Below, piece after piece: positions 8,002 through 13,078 of a stretch of DNA of 13,078 nt. The translations under genes and the position numbers were made by a program. This DNA comes from an uncultured euryarchaeote (GTDB lineage Archaea > Thermoplasmatota > Poseidoniia > Poseidoniales > Poseidoniaceae), in the NCBI GenBank assembly GCA_937892665.1, contig CALBJF010000275.1, positions 1 to 13,078 of the forward strand, read 5' to 3'. Positions within the stretch are counted from its first letter, which is position 1. Every line of letters begins with the position of its first letter. Under the pieces are notes generated by a model. It was not told where the DNA came from. It made no database searches and worked only from the letters and a program-made list of their open reading frames with translations.

Positions 8002-8832
8002 ATGGGGCTATCGATTACGCATCTTGGAACTGGAAGTCGTGGCAATGCCACACTTCTCAGTACTGAATCATCCCATATCCTTGTGGATCAAGGGTTTAGT
8101 GGAGTGCAATTAGAAAAACGCTTGAGTCTTTTAGACGTCAGTCCAAATGATTTGGAAGCGATTGTCATAACCCATCATCATGGGGACCATGGCGGTGGTG
8201 CACTTATCGCCCAAAAACGATGGGGCATTCCAGTTTACGCAAATCATCGTACCTCCCAAGAATTAGGATTACTGCCAGAATTCACACGCCATTTTGAATC
8301 ACTTGATGTGCTTCAATTTTCTCAAGGTACATCACTATTACCAGTGCCTGTACCTCATTCCGGAGCAGATAATGTAGCATTTGTAGCCAGCCACGGAGGG
8401 GAAAGAACTGCCATCATCACCGATCTTGGATCTTGGACTGACGAACTGGTTCACCATGTCCACGGGTGTCAACATATTGCAGTGGAAGCCAATTACGACT
8501 CGAACAGATTGCTCAAGGGTCCATATCCTCGTTCATTGAAGGATAGAATCTCAGGTAGAGGCGGGCACTTGTCCAATGAACAAACGGGGCAATTCTTGAA
8601 ACAGGTCTGCACCGATCAGACAAGAAGCATTACTCTAACCCACCTTTCTGAAATGAATAATGCTCCACATTTAGCTGAGTCTACTGTTCTTTTTGAAATC
8701 GATGATGTGTTTGAAGGTGACATAAATATCTCAGCGCAAGATGGCCCTCATTTTTCACATTTCATTGGTCGTCGAGACGGGGATGGTTTTGCCACCAACG
8801 CAATCCAAAGAATAGCAAGAGAATTGCTCTGA
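8002..8832 (+). CDS. Metallo-beta-lactamase-fold hydrolase, YycJ/WalJ type
   Basis: A 276-residue protein with the metallo-beta-lactamase metal-binding set. THHHGDH (57-63, the H-x-H-x-D-H motif) is followed by PHSGADN (H119), ITDLG (D141), GHLSNEQTG (H189) and LTHLSEMNN (H214). The GHLSN and THLSE-x-N-N motifs, the opening HLGTGSRGNATLL and the length (Bacillus YycJ is about 260 residues) point to the YycJ/WalJ branch, cytoplasmic hydrolases linked in bacteria to nucleic acid repair; the archaeal substrate is unknown. ATG 8002 was chosen because the family begins just before the G-T-G-S-x-G-N motif. The frame also opens at GTG 7960 and ATG 7987, adding 14 or 5 residues of unconvincing sequence; no strong ribosome site separates them. 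There is no signal peptide. It ends 67 bases before the pilin-like genes, so co-transcription is possible but no functional tie is evident. Confidence 0.9.
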   Translation: MGLSITHLGTGSRGNATLLSTESSHILVDQGFSGVQLEKRLSLLDVSPNDLEAIVITHHHGDHGGGALIAQKRWGIPVYANHRTSQELGLLPEFTRHFESLDVLQFSQGTSLLPVPVPHSGADNVAFVASHGGERTAIITDLGSWTDELVHHVHGCQHIAVEANYDSNRLLKGPYPRSLKDRISGRGGHLSNEQTGQFLKQVCTDQTRSITLTHLSEMNNAPHLAESTVLFEIDDVFEGDINISAQDGPHFSHFIGRRDGDGFATNAIQRIARELL

Positions 8833-8885
8833 ATCAATAAACAGCAGGTCAATCCCTAAATGCATGCGAGATGCTCAAGTGACAA

Positions 8886-8893
8886 GAGGGGGG
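8886..8893 (+). promoter_or_regulatory. Ribosome binding site deciding the first pilin-like start
   Basis: GAGGGGGG lies six bases before ATG 8900, the best Shine-Dalgarno match in the gap after the hydrolase gene. It favours ATG 8900 over the in-frame ATG at 8864, which would add 12 residues ahead of the class III signal. An AT-rich CAATAAAC at 8835-8842 could be the TATA box of an independent promoter, but this is weak. Confidence 0.65.
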
Positions 8894-8899
8894 ACTGAG

Positions 8900-9940
8900 A
8901 TGCAGCGGCGAAAGCGGATTGATGAGGAAAAAGCCGTGAGTGAAATCCTCGGTGTCATCATGATGTTAGCCATGGTTGTTAGCATCATGGGAGGCGTTTT
9001 CGTCTTCCTAAATCCATACCTAGTCGCCTTTCATGACAACACCAACTGGAATAGTGCCAATAATATCGCAGACCGTATCGAAGACCGACTTGATGTGGTG
9101 GGGGACGCCCCAAACGGCACAGGAACTCGACAAGCCCTCTCATTACAAGCATCTTCAATAAATCCTGTTCAATTGGTCGAGGAATGGGTTCTTTCTGCGG
9201 ATTTAACTCCATATGAAGTGGTTCAGGTCGAGGAAATCAATAGCAGTTCTCTTCGTTTCCTTTCCATCAATGAATCCGTCACATCAGTCGTCATTACAAA
9301 TCCCACAGGCTCTGTTTCAATTGACGTTCAATCCTCATTCGAATATTCTGTCGTCGATCATAACTTGACAAGCGAGACATTTCTTATTGTTGACATGTAC
9401 GACGAAGGAGGCAATCATGTCCATCGCTGGGCTCGTTTCGTCTTATCTGGCCTAAGTATTAGCACCAACATTGACGGTGGGCTCAACCAAATTGTATTGA
9501 TTAATGACGCTCGAATCTCAAAAGACCCAAGCACATCATGGGAGATAGAAAAAGCGCCTCGTCTGCGACTGGATACCCTTGTGGATGGAACCACACGACT
9601 TTCAATTGTCCTTACAGATGTTCAACTCAGTGAATCCCTAGGGAACGGGCCAAATGTGGGTTTCAAAGTAGAATCATTGGGGCCAATACAACTCTTCACT
9701 GGTGAAGCATACAATTTGAGAGTGATGGTAAAGAATACACTTCATTCAATTGTAGATCCACAATATCATGAAATTTGGCTCACTGATTATACGCTTAACA
9801 GGGCATCAGGTACGCTTGATGAATTCATTGGAATCTCACCCTACCAACGAGCGAGTGGAATCGATGGATTTACTGTCCAAACTCATGATGTAGCCCTTTC
9901 ATTGGAAATTGACGTTCGTCGAATGGTGGTAAACCAATGA
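8900..9940 (+). CDS. Pilin-like membrane-anchored surface protein, first of three (class III signal)
   Basis: A 346-residue protein starting at ATG 8900 because of the GAGGGGGG six bases upstream. The N-terminus MQRRKRIDEEKAVSEILG followed by about 22 hydrophobic residues (to near 37) is a typical archaeal class III (type IV pilin-like) signal: basic and acidic leader, then A-V-S-E leading into the helix. In this family a PibD-type peptidase cuts before the helix, which then anchors the subunit or packs into a fibre core. The remaining roughly 310 residues are beta-rich with no cysteine, enzyme motif or second membrane segment, so they should face outside; several N-x-S/T sequons are present. 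This is much longer than a typical archaeal pilin (about 120-180 residues), suggesting a minor or tip subunit or an adhesin. It overlaps the next gene by ATGA. The exact family of the ectodomain was not recognised. Confidence 0.88.
   Translation: MQRRKRIDEEKAVSEILGVIMMLAMVVSIMGGVFVFLNPYLVAFHDNTNWNSANNIADRIEDRLDVVGDAPNGTGTRQALSLQASSINPVQLVEEWVLSADLTPYEVVQVEEINSSSLRFLSINESVTSVVITNPTGSVSIDVQSSFEYSVVDHNLTSETFLIVDMYDEGGNHVHRWARFVLSGLSISTNIDGGLNQIVLINDARISKDPSTSWEIEKAPRLRLDTLVDGTTRLSIVLTDVQLSESLGNGPNVGFKVESLGPIQLFTGEAYNLRVMVKNTLHSIVDPQYHEIWLTDYTLNRASGTLDEFIGISPYQRASGIDGFTVQTHDVALSLEIDVRRMVVNQ
9925..9930 (+). promoter_or_regulatory. Ribosome binding site for the second pilin-like gene
   Basis: GGTGGT, inside the end of the first pilin-like gene, lies six bases before ATG 9937. 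With the ATGA stop/start overlap it supports translational coupling rather than read-through alone. Confidence 0.5.
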
Positions 9941-12126
9941 ATGAACTTCAGCGCAATGAAGAAGCAGTCTCTGCTGCAATCGCTACAGTTCTGTTGTTCG
10001 GCGGAGTCCTTTCAATCATCAGCATCATGATGGTTACAATGATACCTGTCATAGAAGAATTAGAAGGCAGTGTCGAGCGTCATGACATGGCGGCACAAAT
10101 GACACAATTCAATCAACAAACAACCAATCTCGCAGAGCAGGGTATGCCAGGTGACATGGTGACTCAAGAATTTGTCCCAGTAGATGGATCTCTCGAATGG
10201 GACGCTATGCGTAGTGGAATGTGGTATTCATCAACTTGGGAGGAAGGTCATTCCTTTCGAATTCGAGATGTGATTGACTTTGATGATGAACTTCAATTAC
10301 GCCATTCTGAGTCTACAACCAGTTCAGTCTGTTTCTCAGACATGCGCCTAGGACCTGACCGACCATTCCACTACACGGCACCAACATGGGCAAACTCAGT
10401 GATACTCACAACTAAACCAGGACTTAGTTTTCCCCTAGGTCCTATTGAGGTTAATTTACTTCAGAGTCAAGTTCTTGTTGAGACGGCAAAATTATTTGTC
10501 GATGATATAGCCCAATGGAATCTTAATGGTGAAGACTACAAGATTGAATCTACTCAGGAACTTGAAGTCTATTGGATGAGAAATGGAACGGGTTCATCTG
10601 AAATCCAGGCCAGTGATGCAAGTGCGAACGGTAAAGGCCGCTCTTGGGCTCTCCCCCTACCACAAGGCACTGTAAAACTGAACATTGTTTCTGATGATCT
10701 CATTATGATAAATGGGAATGGTAAATTCGGTTCTTTCACAGAAGTTGCAGTTCCTTCTGAGCTACTCAACGTCGAAACTTCGTGGTCGAAATCTTTGACG
10801 TTGGATAGCGCTCAAGTCCTTCACCTCACTACAACGGCAGATGCCCAGTTGATGCTCTCCTTGGACACTTTAGAAGGAGCAACTGCTTGGAAGAGTAACA
10901 CAGGTACGCTCCATGGAACCTCATTCATACCACCAACGCAACAAGGCTACATTGTTCTGACAAATCCAAACTCTGTGTCTGCAACCGCTACATGGAGAGG
11001 AAACGGCATCACACTTGCAGCTATGAGTTCCGACCGGGTCCAATGGCCTCCATCTGGGATAACAGGAGCAGCAACAATAAGTTCTGATTTCCCGATAGGA
11101 GTCCAGTGGCAAAGTGACTCAGAAGCAAATGGAGTATTCCAGATTGGAGCGGTTGATACCGGTATGGAATCTGGAGGACAATTTCAGATCAGTACCACAC
11201 ATGCCCTCGATCTTGAACTACGAGCAAATGGACAACAGACTCTCTTTAACGCCTCCAATCTCGCTTCCAATACAACTGTTTTAAATCAAGGAAACCCAAT
11301 CGGAATATCCCTTGAAAATGAAGATGTGTATCTCAACACAACAGAAGGATATGGGATGTACGCTACGGCCATGAATGGTACAATCGGCCTCATGCAGGCC
11401 ATGAATGATGGTGAAAGGCGATGTGTTGATGTCGGCGTTACAGCATCAGGCTGGGTCGATTTGAGTATGCCATGGGAAAGCATGGGAGGTCGAAGTATTA
11501 TCGATGTGCAAGCAGCATGGCAAAGTGGAACCTATCCTGCAAGTGTGCACATCCAAATGTATGGAATGGTTGTTGAAGAGCCATACACACCAATTGGTAG
11601 TGCATGGATTATGCAAATATCTCGTTTCACCTACGCCTTTGAATCCTCAGTAACCGGCATGGAAGTCGCGATGACTGGAGGAGCCGTTGTTACAAATCAT
11701 CCGGAATTCAATCCTACAGTCATCGTATCTCCATCGGATCGAGGAGGCCCCGGCCCTCGATTTGCTGCAACAATTCCATCCATGCACCCGACATCGGACT
11801 CGTCTTCTGGAGGTGGGAAATTATGGATGGAAGTGACCCTCTCGAAGAGAACGAGTCTTGCAAGCGATATTGCTTACGAAGTCCGACGTGGATGGGCAGA
11901 ACCCTATGGTGAAGCGATTGCTTTAGGCTCAACAGATGGGCTCGAATCAAGTCTTGATTGGACGATTTACCCTGGTAGACTTGACCTCCTGAACGATTAT
12001 GTAGGCTGGGTTCCTGATCCGGGATATGGTACTTCAGAAGCAATCTGGCATACAGCAGGAGAACCTATCCAGTTTTCATTGCAAATATCCTCACTTGATG
12101 CATATGTTTCAGAGGTGATTGCTTGA
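9937..12126 (+). CDS. Large pilin-like surface protein, second of three (729 aa)
   Basis: It starts at an ATG overlapping the previous stop (ATGA). The N-terminus MNELQRNEEAVSAAIATVLL plus a hydrophobic stretch to about residue 39 is again class III pilin-like, but with A in place of the E seen after A-V-S in the first gene. An amphipathic helix follows (about 38-68, ERHDMAAQMTQFNQQTTNLA, then G-M-P). The rest, nearly 660 residues, is beta-rich with repeated glycine/serine/threonine strands and only two cysteines (132 and 496) that could form a disulfide. A block beginning TGGAVVTNHPEFNPTVIV (580-597), with a glycine/serine-rich stretch (SSSGGGKLWMEV), recalls haloarchaeal pilin-like proteins of the DUF7289 kind; this comparison is from memory and moderate at best. 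The size is far above ordinary pilins. It probably serves as the main extracellular component of the cluster. No catalytic motif was seen. Confidence 0.88.
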   Translation: MNELQRNEEAVSAAIATVLLFGGVLSIISIMMVTMIPVIEELEGSVERHDMAAQMTQFNQQTTNLAEQGMPGDMVTQEFVPVDGSLEWDAMRSGMWYSSTWEEGHSFRIRDVIDFDDELQLRHSESTTSSVCFSDMRLGPDRPFHYTAPTWANSVILTTKPGLSFPLGPIEVNLLQSQVLVETAKLFVDDIAQWNLNGEDYKIESTQELEVYWMRNGTGSSEIQASDASANGKGRSWALPLPQGTVKLNIVSDDLIMINGNGKFGSFTEVAVPSELLNVETSWSKSLTLDSAQVLHLTTTADAQLMLSLDTLEGATAWKSNTGTLHGTSFIPPTQQGYIVLTNPNSVSATATWRGNGITLAAMSSDRVQWPPSGITGAATISSDFPIGVQWQSDSEANGVFQIGAVDTGMESGGQFQISTTHALDLELRANGQQTLFNASNLASNTTVLNQGNPIGISLENEDVYLNTTEGYGMYATAMNGTIGLMQAMNDGERRCVDVGVTASGWVDLSMPWESMGGRSIIDVQAAWQSGTYPASVHIQMYGMVVEEPYTPIGSAWIMQISRFTYAFESSVTGMEVAMTGGAVVTNHPEFNPTVIVSPSDRGGPGPRFAATIPSMHPTSDSSSGGGKLWMEVTLSKRTSLASDIAYEVRRGWAEPYGEAIALGSTDGLESSLDWTIYPGRLDLLNDYVGWVPDPGYGTSEAIWHTAGEPIQFSLQISSLDAYVSEVIA
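12112..12119 (+). promoter_or_regulatory. Full archaeal Shine-Dalgarno deciding the TTG start of the third pilin-like gene
   Basis: GAGGTGAT, at the end of the second pilin-like gene, is an eight-base match to the archaeal Shine-Dalgarno consensus GGAGGTGAT and sits three bases before TTG 12123. It is the clearest ribosome site in the window and supports the unusual TTG start within a TTGA stop/start overlap. Confidence 0.75.
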
Positions 12127-12593
12127 GACAATCTCAAATTCAGCGTAGAACTGAAGCAGCAGCAACGGAACTTGGCTATGTCTTCACATTTTTACTCGGA
12201 GTATTGCTCCTTACAATGTTCAGTCTTTGGATTTATGATATCGAGACGGCAACCCGTGAGCGATGGAATGAGGAAGCAATTGATGCGAATATGAATGACT
12301 TAGCTGCTGCAATTGAGCGTACAGATGCAGCAAGTCGTATTGACAACACATCGTATGCTGAGAGAGTCTACTGGAGAGCGACTGAAGCAGATGAATCACA
12401 ATTTACCCTTGAATTAACTGATACGGAGTTGATTTTGTATGATGGAGGAGGGGAACTTGACACAGAACGATCACTCTCCGGCACAGGAGGAGCACCTCAT
12501 ACAGGAATGGTCGAACTTGCTGGTGTAGAATATATTTGGGTAGTTCACCATGAAGGTGAAATCACATTGAAACTCGATCGGCCAATGTTCTAA
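12123..12593 (+). CDS. Small pilin-like membrane protein, third of three (156 aa)
   Basis: It starts at TTG 12123, overlapping the previous stop (TTGA), with a near-perfect archaeal ribosome site just upstream. The N-terminus has a basic leader (MRQSQIQRRTEAAATELGY) and one hydrophobic helix (about 19-38), with a glutamate ahead of the helix as in type IV pilins. It continues as a charged, probably helical stretch (ETATRERWNEEAIDANMNDL, 41-60, to about 72) and a short beta-rich tail of about 85 residues with no cysteines. This layout (E-L-G-Y helix, then R-E-R/E-E-A, then a small beta domain) is like haloarchaeal pilin-like proteins of the DUF7266 kind; the match is from memory. It is of normal pilin size and could be the core subunit or an assembly partner of the two larger proteins. 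It converges with the TPR gene, with overlapping stops. Confidence 0.85.
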   Translation: MRQSQIQRRTEAAATELGYVFTFLLGVLLLTMFSLWIYDIETATRERWNEEAIDANMNDLAAAIERTDAASRIDNTSYAERVYWRATEADESQFTLELTDTELILYDGGGELDTERSLSGTGGAPHTGMVELAGVEYIWVVHHEGEITLKLDRPMF

Positions 12594-13078
12594 CGGCCCA
12601 TGACTGCAGCATGAACTTGAGCTTGCACTTCTCGCATTCGAGTTCTTGCTCCCAATTCACGGAACACTGCGAGTGCTCTTTGTAGATATTCCATTCTTCG
12701 TTGCCGGTCTGGAGCAACACCTCCAAGTTTGGAGAGTAGTTCACCTATCTGCATTCTCAAATCATTTGCTTCAGCAATGATGAGTGCTTCACGGTATCGC
12801 TCTAAAGCATCTTCACTTCGACCACTATCCTCGAGAACTTCTCCAAGCAGTATGGTGATTTCGACCAGAGAAACAGGATCACCAGCATCGGACATTACGT
12901 TCAATGATTCAGAATAATGATGCAGAGATGTTTCTGAATCGTTCATTTTTGCATGGTACCTGCCTAGTAATGCTTGAGCTCGAGCATGAAGAAGAAGATC
13001 CTCACCTTCATCTGTTCGCTCAAAGGCTTCGAATGCATGTTTTCTTGTGCGTTCAACCTCACCAAGGTCAAGCAGTGC
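12590..13078 (-). CDS. TPR-repeat protein, C-terminal part (N-terminus beyond window)
   Basis: The frame is open from the right window edge to TAG at 12592-12590, giving the last 162 residues; the start lies outside, so the internal ATG at 12946 is not the true start. At least three tetratricopeptide-like helical hairpins can be read: about residues 25-62 (ARAQALLGRYHAKMNDSETS), 69-106 (LGEVLEDSGRSEDALERYREA) read with the usual small-residue and A-L-x-x-Y spacing, and 108-145 (LLSKLGGVAPDRQRRMEYLQ, ending RALAVFRELGA). The tail is basic and ends VHAAVMGR. Such repeats bind protein partners, and in related archaea they often follow kinase, helicase-like or signalling domains, which cannot be judged here. 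It is cytoplasmic as far as visible. No functional link to the pilin-like genes is shown; they only converge. Confidence 0.85.
   Translation of the reverse strand, partial: ALLDLGEVERTRKHAFEAFERTDEGEDLLLHARAQALLGRYHAKMNDSETSLHHYSESLNVMSDAGDPVSLVEITILLGEVLEDSGRSEDALERYREALIIAEANDLRMQIGELLSKLGGVAPDRQRRMEYLQRALAVFRELGARTRMREVQAQVHAAVMGR

Noticed and set aside
8864..8899. Earlier ATG for the first pilin-like gene
   Set aside because: It adds 12 residues ahead of the class III signal and has a poor ribosome site, whereas GAGGGGGG precedes ATG 8900.
11720..12043. A 107-codon minus-strand frame inside the second pilin-like gene
   Set aside because: It is antisense to a well-supported gene with no ribosome site and no recognisable features.
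12590..12946. A complete 118-residue small protein at the right edge
   Set aside because: The frame stays open beyond ATG 12946 to the window edge with continuous TPR-like sequence, so it is the tail of a longer gene.

Overview
The window looks like part of an archaeal chromosome, most likely a marine Thermoplasmatota of the Marine Group II (Poseidoniales) type. This is inferred from three things: class III (archaeal type IV pilin-like) N-termini, archaeal Shine-Dalgarno cores (GGTG, GAGGTGAT), and very large secreted proteins built from D-x-D-x-D-G-x-P-D-G-W-E calcium-loop repeats joined to beta-propeller and surface-domain modules. The genome is moderately AT-rich and densely packed. No rRNA, tRNA, insertion sequence, phage gene or CRISPR array was seen.

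Layout. (1) Positions 1-2037, minus strand: a secreted surface protein with a clear Sec signal peptide. It is open off the left edge, so the C-terminus is missing. (2) 2087-7828, minus: a 1913-residue secreted protein with 13 thrombospondin-3-like calcium loops, interleaved EF-hand-like loops, and a roughly 380-residue beta-propeller-like block between two repeat arrays. Genes 1 and 2 lie head to tail 49 bp apart and probably form one transcript. (3) 7829-8001: the divergent control region. (4) 8002-8832, plus: a metallo-beta-lactamase-fold hydrolase of the YycJ/WalJ type. (5) 8900-12593, plus: three overlapping genes (stop/start overlaps ATGA and TTGA) for membrane-anchored pilin-like proteins with extracellular domains of about 310, 690 and 115 residues. 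(6) 12590-13078, minus: the C-terminal part of a TPR-repeat protein. It converges on the third pilin-like gene so tightly that the two stop codons overlap.

Most of the window encodes the cell exterior: two large secreted, probably calcium-stabilised and N-glycosylated proteins on one strand, and a translationally coupled set of pilin-like proteins on the other. The pilin set resembles, in order and N-terminal layout, the poorly characterised pilin-like gene clusters of haloarchaea. An assembled surface fibre or adhesion complex is a reasonable hypothesis. The link between the two strands rests on proximity only.
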